Assembly (NCBI RefSeq): GCF_019424165.1
Contig: NZ_JAHZAA010000002.1
Span: 62,651-126,650 of the forward strand
From: Desulfovibrio sp.
Lineage (GTDB): Bacteria; Desulfobacterota; Desulfovibrionia; Desulfovibrionales; Desulfovibrionaceae
DNA length: 64,000 nt
Reading direction: 5' to 3'
Of the stretch, positions 47,860-56,824 are shown piece by piece. A program made the position numbers and the translations under genes. Position 1 is the stretch's first letter; each line of letters begins with the position of its first letter. The notes beneath the pieces are model-generated. The model was not told the origin of the DNA. It worked only from the letters and a program-made list of their open reading frames with translations, and did no database searches.

Positions 47860-48365
47860 GGCTGACTCCTTAAAATTTCCGGTAGGGCCAAATGCCGGAC
47901 CGGGGATTTTCGGCACGCAGGGCTTAGCGGTGATGAGGCCGTCAGCCGCCTTGGCGGGCAGGGACGGCAAGGCCCTAGCGTTAAAATATGGAAGAAGCTA
48001 CATACACGCCCGCAGCCCCCCCGTCAAGCGCGGACTGAGCCAATCCTTTCAAGGTTACGCTCGTAAGGACCGCAGTTCACGGCGAATCCTGTGCATCAGG
48101 CACCGGAATAAATTTACCGCGCCACGCCTTTGCGCTGCCGGGGCGACACCTCACACGCAGAAAAGCAGCCGGGCGGCGCAAAGCCTCCGACAGGTCGGAG
48201 CCGCACATTGGACTATCCTTACAACCGGTTAAAAAACACGTTGTGGACAGGCAAGGCGCAATATCCGCTGAGGAAGCCGCTTTTACCGGTTTACTGCGTG
48301 CAGCCTGCTGCGTACGGGCGTGATCCGACAGCAAGGAGGGCGCGTTTCCCCTACTCTGCACTTTT
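47860..48365. other. Intergenic stretch upstream of rpmH
   Basis: No gene recognised, and no dnaA. It should carry the rpmH promoter. One TTGTGGACA near 48241 resembles a DnaA box by chance level only, with no cluster of boxes. The downstream 3' end of the Ala/Pro-rich gene lies at 48366. Confidence 0.5.
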
Positions 48366-49436
48366 TCAGGGCAGAGGAGCACGAACCGGAGCAGCCCCGT
48401 CAGAACCGTTGGATGGCGGCAGCAGGTCATCTGCGGAAAGCGAAGGTACGGGGGGAGGCGGCAGCACGCCCTGCGGGGCATCCCTTGCGGCATCTCGCGC
48501 CACGCCAACGCCACCATGGCTTAAAGCACCGGCAGCCGCGCCGGTCCCACTGAGCACGCCGGGCAGTGAGGCAGGCGGCGGCGCAGGGGCAACGGTATTT
48601 TCCGGAGCAGTCGCCCCCGGGGCCGCATGGCCGGAAATCCCGGCTCCTGCGGGAGTTTTGTCCGCTTTTTCCACACCGGGCAGCGCAGGGTTGTTGCCCA
48701 CCTTGCCCTCGGTTACGGCAGCACTGCGCGGCGCGGCACTGCTGCCTTGCGTGGCCGGGGGCCTGGGTGTAGCGCCGGGCGTAACAGCGGAAGTACCGGG
48801 CGCAACGGCTGGCGTAATGCCTGATGCCGCGCCATTGCCAGACTTTCCGGCTGCCGCGCTGCCCGTCCGGGCAGCGGTGGCGGCCTTGCCGTTGCCGGAA
48901 GCAGCCGGAGCGGTGAGTGCAGGGCTTACAGAAGCGGGTCTCTGCCCTGTCACGCGAGGAGCGGCCGTGTCGGTCTTTTTGACGGTGTTGCCTGCCTTGC
49001 CCGCGGAATGTGAGGCTCCGCGCATGGGCATCAGCGGAGCGCCGGGGTCGATGACCACGCTATGGGGGGCCGCTTTGGCTCCGGCGCGGCTTTTCCCGGC
49101 GGATTTGCTGCCAGCCTGCCCCTGGGGCGACGGCATCAGCTCTGGTACGGCTGCGGGATCTGCAAAACTTGCCCCGGCCATGCGCAACTGCCGTGGCTGC
49201 ATCAAGGTGTTCCAGTAAAGGCGCGCGCCGCCGTGCCGCACCCATGCCTCATTCAGGTTGGCCCCGCCATCCGGCAGCGTTGGTGGCGGAGAGGAAGGCA
49301 GGTGAACAGTTTCCGCAGCCGCAGCCGGTGAGACCGAAAACATGAAGGCAGCGCAGAGGCACAAAAAAGCCGTTCTCACAGTTACGGCCCGTAACGCGCA
49401 AAGCGCCGCTGTTTTTTTGCATAGCGTCATGAACAT
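48366..49436 (-). CDS. Exported Ala/Pro/Gly-rich low-complexity protein
   Basis: A 356-residue protein with a signal peptide (TAFLCLCAAFMFSVSPAAAAE, cleavage likely after AAA) followed by a short conserved-looking part (LPSSPPPTLPDGGANLNEAWVRHGGARLYWNTLMQ) and then about 270 residues of Ala, Pro, Gly, Ser and Thr without recognisable fold. Function unknown. AGAGG lies before the ATG at 49436; the upstream in-frame starts fall before it. The low-complexity portion could be a cell-wall spacer or simply divergent. It follows nothing in operon. Confidence 0.6.
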   Translation of the reverse strand: MFMTLCKKTAALCALRAVTVRTAFLCLCAAFMFSVSPAAAAETVHLPSSPPPTLPDGGANLNEAWVRHGGARLYWNTLMQPRQLRMAGASFADPAAVPELMPSPQGQAGSKSAGKSRAGAKAAPHSVVIDPGAPLMPMRGASHSAGKAGNTVKKTDTAAPRVTGQRPASVSPALTAPAASGNGKAATAARTGSAAAGKSGNGAASGITPAVAPGTSAVTPGATPRPPATQGSSAAPRSAAVTEGKVGNNPALPGVEKADKTPAGAGISGHAAPGATAPENTVAPAPPPASLPGVLSGTGAAAGALSHGGVGVARDAARDAPQGVLPPPPVPSLSADDLLPPSNGSDGAAPVRAPLP

Positions 49437-49713
49437 GATACCACCTCTATAACGCTTATCGGCCGGACATGTAATGCCTTTAGGGCGCACTCCACCTTGC
49501 GCGCAGCAGGCCATGACCACACACTACAGCCTGACTTTGCATTTGGATACCGAAGGGGCGGACTGAACCGAAAAACAGGGGCGCCGCAGCAACCAGCGCA
49601 AGAGCGCGACCGCGCTCTGTTACAGGGGATCTTTACGCTTTTGCCTCCGTCCGCCTTGACAGGCTGCCGCCGCTTAGGCACATTTTCAAAAAAATTTCCC
49701 ATCAGGAGTCGAA

Positions 49714-50292
49714 ATGTCCGCGCCCTCCCCTGCCGAAGCCCCGCCTGCCATGTCTGGCCCCACCAGGCCATCTCCCTGCATTATCCTTATCGGCATGGCT
49801 GGAGCAGGCAAATCCACCGTGGGCGAAGCATTGGCCCACGCGCTTGGCTGGGCATTTATGGACAGCGACCATCTTATTGAGGCCGTGTATGCCGCCCGCC
49901 TGCAAGACGTTACCGATGCGCTCGGCAAGTCTGCGTTTCTGGATGTGGAGTCCAGCGTTGTCTGCGCCATAAAGGCCAACCGCACGGTTATTGCCACAGG
50001 CGGCAGCGTTGTTTACCGCGAGCAGACCATGTGCCACCTGGCCTCGCTGGGACCGCTGGTTTACCTGGATGTACCTTTTGCCGTAGTGGAGGAACGCATT
50101 GCCCGGAACCCACAACGCGGCCTCGCCATTGCCCCGGGCCAGACCTTGCACGACATTTTTCGGGAGCGCGAAGAGCTGTACGCCCGTTATGCCACATTGC
50201 GCTGCCCCGCTGCAGACAAAAATCCGCAACAGTGCGTGAACTGGATAATGCAGCAACTACCCGTTGAAGTGACCATGCCTGACAGGCCGTAA
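49714..50292 (+). CDS. Shikimate-kinase-like P-loop kinase of uncertain substrate
   Basis: A 192-residue kinase with the shikimate kinase fold: P-loop GMAGAGKST (27-35), FMDSDHLIE with the DxD pair (Asp50, Asp52), and GGSVV (96-100) where GGGxV is common. The FRxxE motif, whose Arg binds shikimate, reads FLDVE (75-79), so the key Arg is Leu. This casts doubt on shikimate as substrate. A related small alcohol such as homoserine is one possibility but is speculation. The first 20 residues look like an extension. A ribosome site is present at CAGGAG. A terminator-like hairpin follows at 50321. Confidence 0.65.
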   Translation: MSAPSPAEAPPAMSGPTRPSPCIILIGMAGAGKSTVGEALAHALGWAFMDSDHLIEAVYAARLQDVTDALGKSAFLDVESSVVCAIKANRTVIATGGSVVYREQTMCHLASLGPLVYLDVPFAVVEERIARNPQRGLAIAPGQTLHDIFREREELYARYATLRCPAADKNPQQCVNWIMQQLPVEVTMPDRP

Positions 50293-50320
50293 CAGCCATA
50301 TACCGCCAGATCCTACGGTT

Positions 50321-50357
50321 GCCGCTGCTTTTCTTCAACAGCGGCTCTGCCTTTTTT
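50321..50357 (+). terminator. Terminator after the kinase-like gene
   Basis: GCCGCTG pairs with CAGCGGC across an 11-base loop, followed by six T at 50352-50357. Confidence 0.6.
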
Positions 50358-50466
50358 CTGCCAATTGCAATTTCATACAATGCGCCATCGGGCGCAACTG
50401 CCTGCAAAGCGTCACCATTGCCGGATGACACTGGTCCCGCGCTTCGCACACAACGGGCCGATGCAT

Positions 50467-50492
50467 AAAAAAAAGCGGGGCCGAAGCCCCGC
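50467..50492 (-). terminator. Terminator for the lipoprotein gene
   Basis: GCGGGGC pairs with GCCCCGC around a CGAA loop. On the minus strand eight T follow. It lies about 230 bases after the lipoprotein stop. Confidence 0.75.
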
Positions 50493-50723
50493 CAGAAAAA
50501 CATCTTGCCGCGATCTCAAGCAAAAACATCACCAGCAGTGCAGAGCATTTTCACTCTGAAATGCCCAGGCGGCTGCGTAAGCATACGCCTGCTGTGGAAG
50601 TGCAACTGAACCGTTGCCCGAAGGGCTTGCGGAAAAGACAGCAGCGCTGTGTAGTTGCGTGATCAAGCGCCGTAGCGAACGTGTTGCAAGCCTTGAGATG
50701 TGCATTCTCAAAGCCAATCCGTT

Positions 50724-51287
50724 CTAGTACTGCCAGCTCTTGCCATCATAACGGATAAGTTCGTTAATCCTGCGGGCCTTGACCTGCTGGCAAGCGGCAG
50801 AAAGGGCCGCCTGGCGGTTGGCGCCACGGCACTCAAACACATTTTCCTTGTAGCGGACAAAGCCCACATACTGCCCGGAAGCTCCGGGGCGCAGCTCTGT
50901 GGTGACACTGCCTTCATCCACGGCAATATAGCTGGCTACAAATTCCTTGCCGTCCTGCCGTACATCCTTTTTGGACTTGGACGGAACAACGGTCCGACCG
51001 GCCTGGGCAGCCAGTTTGCGCCCAACCACGTCGAGTTCGGCGGCAATCTGGGCTTCAGTTTTGGCCCCTTTGGCGACGGGCTGTTTCTTTTCCGCAGGCT
51101 TAGCGGCTTTTTTATCGGCCTTGGCGGGAGCCGTTTTTTCCGGCGCGGGCGCAGGTTCGGCAGCCTGCTCGGGCTGGGCGGGCGTTACCACCGCTTCAGT
51201 GGAAGAAGAATCGCCGCCAAACCAGGCGCAACCACCTGTGGTCAATCCGAAGATCAGCAAAAATGCCCAAAATATTTGCTTGTGCAT
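50724..51287 (-). CDS. Putative lipoprotein, function unknown
   Basis: A 187-residue protein with a signal and a likely lipobox (FLLIFGLTTGGC, Cys20). A disordered Pro/Ala/Lys/Glu-rich linker (about 30-80) leads to a small C-terminal domain (about 80-187) with YVGFVRYKENVFECRGANRQAALSAACQ. The -3 position is Thr rather than Leu, so lipid modification is probable rather than certain. No family recognised. AGGTG lies before the ATG. It is 77 bases downstream of the vWA-OmpA protein and on the same strand, so the two may form an envelope-function pair. Confidence 0.65.
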   Translation of the reverse strand: MHKQIFWAFLLIFGLTTGGCAWFGGDSSSTEAVVTPAQPEQAAEPAPAPEKTAPAKADKKAAKPAEKKQPVAKGAKTEAQIAAELDVVGRKLAAQAGRTVVPSKSKKDVRQDGKEFVASYIAVDEGSVTTELRPGASGQYVGFVRYKENVFECRGANRQAALSAACQQVKARRINELIRYDGKSWQY

Positions 51288-51302
51288 AGCACCTCACACA
51301 TT

Positions 51303-51332
51303 AAAGCCGGGCGGCATAGGCCACCCGGCTTT
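51303..51332 (-). terminator. Hairpin between the vWA-OmpA and lipoprotein genes
   Basis: AAAGCCGGG pairs with CCCGGCTTT over nine bases, with further pairing inside. On the minus strand only three T end the stem. It could attenuate the downstream lipoprotein gene. Confidence 0.45.
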
Positions 51333-51364
51333 TGCATGTTATTCCACTGAAACCCGCCCTTCGA

Positions 51365-52360
51365 TTATTCGAAGGAGATTTCGGTGCGCCGGTTCATGGC
51401 GCGACCTTCAGCGGTTTCGTTGTTGTACTTGAAGGACTTGCCGCGGCCGATGGCGGTCATGCGGCTGGCGGGGATGCCCTGCTTCACAAGATAGTTCTTC
51501 ACGCTGTTGGCGCGTTCCTGCGAAAGCTTCATGTTGTAGGCGTCAGAGCCGATCCAGTCGGTCCAGCCGGCGAGCACCACGCGCTTGTTGGGGTTGGCCT
51601 TGATAAGACCGGCGGCTTCGTTCAGGATGCCCATGGCCTTGCCGTCAAGGGCATAGGAGTTGAAAGCGAAGTGTACGCCACGCAGCACGATCACGTCTTC
51701 GTCCTGGCAGAACACGGACAGCACGAAGCGCTCAAGAGCGGCGTCGCTGGTGGCCAGTTCTTCACCACGCACCACGATGGTGGCGGGGTTCAGGGCAGCA
51801 ACCTGCTTGATGGTTTCTTCGCCGTTCTTGCTGTCGGCAAAGGAGATGATGTGGACAACCAGGTTACGCTGGCTGGCATACATCTGACGGGCCACTTCCA
51901 CCAGGTCGGCGCCACGGTTGTTGTCGCCGTCGGTCACGAGGATAACGGCGGCGTCGCGCTTCATGCTGGAAAGGAAAGGCTCGTAAGCCTGCAGGCCGGT
52001 GCCCATGCTGGTCATACGACCGAAGATCTGGAAGTCGGAACGCAGCTTTTTAATGCCGGCAGCCATAGTGTTGCGATCCCAGGGACCCTGGGCAACGATA
52101 ACGCCGTTGGGCGAAATGGTGTGCAGACCACCATTGTAGTCCAGAGCGGGAATAGCGGCATTGATGCGCTGCAGCACATTTTTGGCCACGATGATTTTGT
52201 CCTGCTTCAGCTGGGCATTTTTCATCATCATGGAGCCGGAATAGTCTACAACGAAGTCAAAGCTGTTAATTTTCTTGGTGCAGGCCGGAGCGGCCGCGGC
52301 GGCCACAGCATAGCTCAAAATAAGAGCAGCGGCCAGAACAAGAAGACGAAACGATTTCAT
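51365..52360 (-). CDS. Exported vWA-OmpA domain protein
   Basis: A 331-residue protein: a signal peptide (about 1-24, ending AAAAA), a von Willebrand A domain with the MIDAS start DYSGSM (Asp39, Ser41, Ser43) and later TDGDNNRG, then a C-terminal OmpA domain (about 225-331, VHFAFNSYALDGKAMGILNEA, then LSQERANSVKNYLVKQGI and NRRTEISFE). The OmpA part anchors to peptidoglycan; the vWA part mediates metal-dependent protein contact. No outer-membrane barrel is present, so it is probably periplasmic. GGGAGG precedes the ATG at 52360. Confidence 0.88.
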   Translation of the reverse strand: MKSFRLLVLAAALILSYAVAAAAAPACTKKINSFDFVVDYSGSMMMKNAQLKQDKIIVAKNVLQRINAAIPALDYNGGLHTISPNGVIVAQGPWDRNTMAAGIKKLRSDFQIFGRMTSMGTGLQAYEPFLSSMKRDAAVILVTDGDNNRGADLVEVARQMYASQRNLVVHIISFADSKNGEETIKQVAALNPATIVVRGEELATSDAALERFVLSVFCQDEDVIVLRGVHFAFNSYALDGKAMGILNEAAGLIKANPNKRVVLAGWTDWIGSDAYNMKLSQERANSVKNYLVKQGIPASRMTAIGRGKSFKYNNETAEGRAMNRRTEISFE

Positions 52361-52665
52361 ACTGCCTCCCAAACGTTGATAAGTTCGTCGAGTTACCGTC
52401 AATAACAGTAATTCGCGGTGTGCCCGCCACGTTGCCAACTCACTAACAGGAAAAACCTTTGGAGGCGGCAACTGCCTTTTACATAACCGCCTTCATGAAA
52501 AACCGCAAGTTTTAAATAGGAAATACTCTTCAATAACCAGACAGGACATCTCTTTTTTCAACGGCTCCCGCAGGCCATATCCGCCTGAAAACACCGCATT
52601 TACGGCGGCTGGACAGCGGACCGGGCCTGAGGCATACTTAATGCCAGGAACCAAGGAATATCTCT
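52361..52665. other. Divergent promoter region
   Basis: Between the vWA-OmpA gene (left) and the racemase-corrin cluster (right). I searched for a cobalamin riboswitch but see no typical structure before 52666. No gene recognised. Confidence 0.5.
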
Positions 52666-53523
52666 ATGTCAACACTCATGTTTTCCAAATGGAGTCCCGG
52701 CGGCAACACCACCCTTCTGTTCCCGGGGGACGGCCTTGTTCCCGAGCAGCAGGCGAACCTTGCCCGCCTTGCCCTGGATCCTTCTGTGCTCGGCGGCGAG
52801 CAGGCAGGCTTTGTAGACCTTCAGGCCCGCAGCCTGCGCATGGCGGGCGGTGAGTTTTGCGTCAATGCCAGCCGTGCCGTGGGCGCGCTGCTGGCCTGCG
52901 AAGAAGAACGCGCCCAGGATGCTGCCGCGCCCCAGGCCCCGGCGCAGACAGCGCAAGCCGCCCGCCAATACGAGATCAGCGTTTCCGGCTGGCAAAGCCC
53001 GGTACGGCTGCTCGTGCGCGGGGGCCTTCCCCTGTGGCAGGTAGAGGCCGTACTGCGGCTGCCCGACGTCTTTATAGAATGCCAGGCCAACGGCATCTGC
53101 CTGGTGCGGCTGCCCGGCATCTGCCATTTGCTGCTGGACGCGCGCACCCACGGCCACCCTGAAGACTATTACGCCGCCGCCGCCCTGCTGCGCGAGCGCT
53201 ACGACCTGGAACAGGAGGAAGCCGTGGGCGTCATCTGGTGGCAGGCGCTACAGGGGCAGCTTGACATGCTGCCCCTTGTACACGTGCGCGACACCCGTAC
53301 TGACTATCTGGAAAGCGCCTGCGGCTCCGGCGCTCTGGCTCTGGCTCTGGCTCTGAGCCGTTTCAAAAGCAATGGCGGCAACCATTTTTCCATCATGCAG
53401 CCTGGCGGTTCCCCGCTGGAGGTTCGTCTTTTCAGCGAAGACGGGATCTCCATGGCGGGCGTAAACGGCCCGGTGGCCCTGGTTGCCGATGGGCAGGTGT
53501 GGTTGCCCGGCGGCGTCATCTGA
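52666..53523 (+). CDS. DapF-fold racemase, CntK (histidine racemase)-like
   Basis: A 285-residue protein with the two-Cys diaminopimelate-epimerase fold. Thiol/thiolate Cys65 lies in GGEFCVNAS and Cys219 in ESACGSGA. Other blocks match staphylococcal CntK better than DapF: the N-terminal FSKWSPGGNTTLLF, and FSIMQPGGSPLEV. CntK makes D-histidine for the metallophore staphylopine. The other metallophore genes (cntL, cntM) are absent, and the next three genes are corrin enzymes. Substrate unproven; a non-DapF amino-acid racemase is the safe statement. AAGGA lies before the ATG. cbiD begins two bases after the stop. Confidence 0.75.
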   Translation: MSTLMFSKWSPGGNTTLLFPGDGLVPEQQANLARLALDPSVLGGEQAGFVDLQARSLRMAGGEFCVNASRAVGALLACEEERAQDAAAPQAPAQTAQAARQYEISVSGWQSPVRLLVRGGLPLWQVEAVLRLPDVFIECQANGICLVRLPGICHLLLDARTHGHPEDYYAAAALLRERYDLEQEEAVGVIWWQALQGQLDMLPLVHVRDTRTDYLESACGSGALALALALSRFKSNGGNHFSIMQPGGSPLEVRLFSEDGISMAGVNGPVALVADGQVWLPGGVI

Positions 53524-53525
53524 AT

Positions 53526-55007
53526 ATGGCCGCAAAGCTGCGCGAAGGCTTCACCACCGGCTCGGCAGCCACGGGCGCGGCCCTGGCCGCCCTGAATCTG
53601 CTGTGCTCCGGATATGCTCCCGACCATGTGGATGTGCCGCTGCCGCCTTTTGATGCACAGCCGGTTCCCGAACGCCCGGCCAAGCCCGCCGCGGACGTGG
53701 ATGCGGAACAAACCGTCAGCGCCCGCGCCAACACGGATGCCTCCCACCATATCGCACAAGAGGCCAAAGAAGAGATTTTGGCGCATCCGGCCCCGACGGA
53801 GCGCACGGCACAGAAGCCCGCCCCCCCCGCACAAGCCCTGCGGCCCAGAGGCTGGCTGCGCCTTGCGGTGGCGGCCTGCGGCCCCGGCCCCGCCCCTGAA
53901 CTGGCAGCGTTTGCCGGATTTTCCGCCAGCTTGCCGCCGGATGCTGCGGGGGCAGATGCAACCCGCGCCCCGCTGCGGCTGGCGCACGCCTCTATCCGCA
54001 AAGACGGCGGCGACGACCCGGATGCCACATCAGGGGCGCTCGTCACGGCCACTGTTATTATGGAAGGCATTATGGAAGGCCCCTGGCAGACCGATCGCCC
54101 TGCGCCTGCCCCAGCCGGAATCGCGCACGGCTCCCCATGTCCGGCCCAGAAACCATCTGCCGCCCCGGCTCCAATGGCCCGGGTGGCTCCAAGCACAAGC
54201 ACGGACTTGCGTATTACGATTGAAGGCGGCCCGGGGGTGGGGCGTGTAACCCTGCCCGGCCTGCCCGTACCCGTGGGCGAAGCGGCCATCAATCCCGTGC
54301 CGCGCCAGCAGATCGCCTTTGCCCTGCGTCATGCCGTTGCCACCGCTATGCCGCCATGCCCGCCCCTGCGCGTTATTATCAGCGTTCCCGAAGGTGAGCG
54401 GCTGGCCCGGCAGACATTCAACCCAAGGCTGGGCATTGTGGGCGGCATTTCCATTCTGGGTACGCAGGGTACGGTGCGCCCTTACAGTCACAAAGCCTGG
54501 AAAGCCACCATCGAGCAGGGGCTGGCCGTGGCTGCGGCCACAGGCTGCCGGTCCATTGCCCTGACCACGGGCAGACGCTCGGAACGTCTGCTCATGGAGC
54601 GCTACCCCCACATGCCGGAACAATGCTTCATCCAGGTGGCTGACTTTGCTGCTTTTTCCTTACACGCCGCAGGGACAGGACGTTTTGACAACCTTGTGTG
54701 GGGCTGCTTTTTCGGTAAACTGGTCAAACTGGCCCAGGGGCATGCCTACACCCACGCCCGCCACGCAGATCTGGACATGGCGGGTCTTGCCCGCGTATGT
54801 GAGCAGTACGGCGCGTGCTGCGCGGAGCAGGTAAAAAACTGCGTCACTGCCGCCCACGCCCTGGAATTGCTTTTGCAAGACAAGGCCGGAACAGACGTTA
54901 TACGTCAGGTGGCCGTCAAAGCCGCCGCAGTGGCGGCAAAATTTGCGGGCCGCCCCGTGCGGCTGCACCTTTTTCACACCGACGGCAGGGAATTACTGGC
55001 ACTATGA
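53526..55007 (+). CDS. cbiD: Cobalt-precorrin-5B (C1)-methyltransferase
   Basis: CbiD of the anaerobic cobalamin pathway, 493 residues against about 370 in the family. The start LREGFTTGSAATGAALAAL and the later GTQGTVRPYSHKAW and TTGRRSERLLM blocks are conserved. The extra length comes from two Ala/Pro-rich inserts: about residues 35-90 and about 195-235. The conserved parts continue in frame on both sides, so these look like genuine insertions rather than frameshifts. Its ATG is two bases after the racemase stop and its stop overlaps cbiET as ATGA. Confidence 0.9.
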   Translation: MAAKLREGFTTGSAATGAALAALNLLCSGYAPDHVDVPLPPFDAQPVPERPAKPAADVDAEQTVSARANTDASHHIAQEAKEEILAHPAPTERTAQKPAPPAQALRPRGWLRLAVAACGPGPAPELAAFAGFSASLPPDAAGADATRAPLRLAHASIRKDGGDDPDATSGALVTATVIMEGIMEGPWQTDRPAPAPAGIAHGSPCPAQKPSAAPAPMARVAPSTSTDLRITIEGGPGVGRVTLPGLPVPVGEAAINPVPRQQIAFALRHAVATAMPPCPPLRVIISVPEGERLARQTFNPRLGIVGGISILGTQGTVRPYSHKAWKATIEQGLAVAAATGCRSIALTTGRRSERLLMERYPHMPEQCFIQVADFAAFSLHAAGTGRFDNLVWGCFFGKLVKLAQGHAYTHARHADLDMAGLARVCEQYGACCAEQVKNCVTAAHALELLLQDKAGTDVIRQVAVKAAAVAAKFAGRPVRLHLFHTDGRELLAL

Positions 55008-56824
55008 AAAATCAGGTCGCACTGCCCGGCATTGCCGTGTCCTCCCCCACACCGAGCGAAAACGCCAACCGGACGACGGCAACTGACGCCCCGGAGGCGC
55101 ATGAAGCTCCGTTCGACGCGGAACGTGCCGTCTCTTCCGCCGTTACGGATTCCGCTACAGCACAGGTTGCCGACGGGTTGCATACCACCGCCCGCAGTAC
55201 GGCCGACGAACCGCACGGCGCTCGCGCAGCGCCCCCGGCCGGCAGCGGTCTGTCCCCGGCAGGCAACGCTTCCGCGGAAGCCCCGGCACTTGCGGCCGCA
55301 CCTTTGCAGCCCAAGCTGGAACACCGGGCGGAAAGCGCCCCCGTTGCGCCCAGGGCTGTAAAAAAACGGCGCAAGGCGGCACAACAGCCGCCACAGGAGC
55401 AGGCCAGCCCCGCCCAGCCGGACGACTGGCCGCCCATGTCTGAAATTCTGCAATCCTGCTTTGTTTTTGAACCCACCACTGCACAGCCCAGTCCCATCAC
55501 GGTGCTTGGCCTCGATTGCGGGCGTCCGCGTGGGCTTGCGGCCCTGACAGCCGAACAGAAACTGCTGTTGCAAAAGGCCGATGTGATCTGCGGCGGCCGC
55601 CAGATACTGCACGACCTGACGGGGCATGCTCCCGAAGATGCACCGGGCAGCGCAGATCCCGATCCAAACGCCAAGGCGGACAGGCAGGATGCGCTCAACG
55701 CCCGCCTGCTGCCCCTGAGCACACCACTGGAACCCGTCATCACCCGGCTGAGCCAGATGCGCGCCGCCGGTGAACGCGTGGTCATGCTGGCCGACGGCGA
55801 CCCCCTGCTTTTCGGCATCGGGGGAACACTTGTGCGCCTGCTCGGGCAGGAAGCCGTAGAACTTGTGCCTGCGGTCAGCTCCCTGCAACAGGCATGCGCC
55901 CGCCTGGCCCTGCCCTGGCACAGGGTGATCTGCCTGTCGCTGCACGGACGTGATGATCTTGGGCCGCTCAATGCGGCTGTGAGTAAAAATGCGCCGCTCT
56001 GCGTGCTTACCGACGCCCGCATGTCACCGGACGTGCTGGCCCGCCACCTGCTGGACCGGGGGGTGGACTGGTTCACCGCACATGTTTTCGAGCGCATGGG
56101 CGCTCCGGATGAACAGAACAGCCATATGAGCATGGCTCAGGCCGCCGGGAGTGTTTTTGGCCCGGCCTGCACCCTTGTGCTTGTTCCCTGCGACACGCCC
56201 CGCCGCGCGCGGCTCGGCCTCAACGCCGCAGAACTGGCTGTGGACAGGGGGCTGATCAGCAAAAAACCCGTGCGCGCCGCAGCCCTGGCCCTTCTGCAGA
56301 TAGAGCCGCACCATGTGGTGTGGGATGTCGGTTCCGGCTCCGGGGCCGTGGCGCTTGAAGCCACTGTGCTGGCGCACGAAGGCCGTGTGGTGGCGGTTGA
56401 GCGCTCTGTGGGCCGCGCCATGAGCATTCAGGAAAACCGCCGCCGCTTTGGCGCGGCCATTCTGGACGTACGCCTGGGGCAGGCCCCGGAATGCCTGCCC
56501 TCACTGCCTGATCCGCACCGTGTTTTTGTCGGTGGCGGACTTTCCGGCGACGATGGCGAGGATATCCTGGGGCATGTCTGCCTGCGCCTGCCCACCGGCG
56601 GGCGCGTGGTGGCAAGCTGTGTTCTGCTGGACACCCTGTGCCTGTGCCGCCGCTTTTTTGAGCGCCTTGGCTGGCCGGTGGAAATCAGCCAGATTCAGGC
56701 TTCTGAAGGCAGGGAACTGGGCGGTGATGTGCATCTGGCGGCCATGAATCCCGTTTTTCTGCTGGCGGCCCAAAAGCCGATCTCTGAGAACACCGGCCGC
56801 GCCGGTCAGGGAGCGCGCTCATGA
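55004..56824 (+). CDS. cbiET: Cobalt-precorrin-6/7 methyltransferase, CbiET (CobL)-type fusion
   Basis: A 606-residue bifunctional enzyme that methylates C5 and C15 and decarboxylates. The first 160 or so residues are Ala/Pro/Thr-rich and probably disordered, an unusual extension. The CbiE part (about 165-390) has ITVLGLDCGRP, VICGGRQIL and LADGDPLLFGIGGTL. The CbiT part (about 420-600) has VRAAALALLQ, VWDVGSGSGAVALEA (SAM site) and FVGGGLSGDDGE. The start overlaps the cbiD stop, and the stop overlaps cobM, so the three are translated as one operon. Confidence 0.92.
   Translation: MKNQVALPGIAVSSPTPSENANRTTATDAPEAHEAPFDAERAVSSAVTDSATAQVADGLHTTARSTADEPHGARAAPPAGSGLSPAGNASAEAPALAAAPLQPKLEHRAESAPVAPRAVKKRRKAAQQPPQEQASPAQPDDWPPMSEILQSCFVFEPTTAQPSPITVLGLDCGRPRGLAALTAEQKLLLQKADVICGGRQILHDLTGHAPEDAPGSADPDPNAKADRQDALNARLLPLSTPLEPVITRLSQMRAAGERVVMLADGDPLLFGIGGTLVRLLGQEAVELVPAVSSLQQACARLALPWHRVICLSLHGRDDLGPLNAAVSKNAPLCVLTDARMSPDVLARHLLDRGVDWFTAHVFERMGAPDEQNSHMSMAQAAGSVFGPACTLVLVPCDTPRRARLGLNAAELAVDRGLISKKPVRAAALALLQIEPHHVVWDVGSGSGAVALEATVLAHEGRVVAVERSVGRAMSIQENRRRFGAAILDVRLGQAPECLPSLPDPHRVFVGGGLSGDDGEDILGHVCLRLPTGGRVVASCVLLDTLCLCRRFFERLGWPVEISQIQASEGRELGGDVHLAAMNPVFLLAAQKPISENTGRAGQGARS

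Larger units (their letters stand above)
50293..50723. other. Intergenic stretch with two convergent terminators
   Basis: No gene recognised. It contains a plus-strand terminator at 50321-50357 and a minus-strand terminator at 50467-50492 for the lipoprotein gene. Confidence 0.6.

Noticed and set aside
48241..48249. DnaA-box-like TTGTGGACA upstream of rpmH
   Set aside because: A single imperfect match, no cluster of boxes and no dnaA nearby, so it is not enough to call an origin.
52361..52665. Cobalamin riboswitch before the racemase-corrin operon
   Set aside because: I looked for the conserved box and peripheral stems and could not see them.
52666..53523. Calling this gene dapF
   Set aside because: The N-terminal SPGGNTTLLF and MQPGG blocks resemble CntK more than DapF, and the context is corrin synthesis, not lysine.
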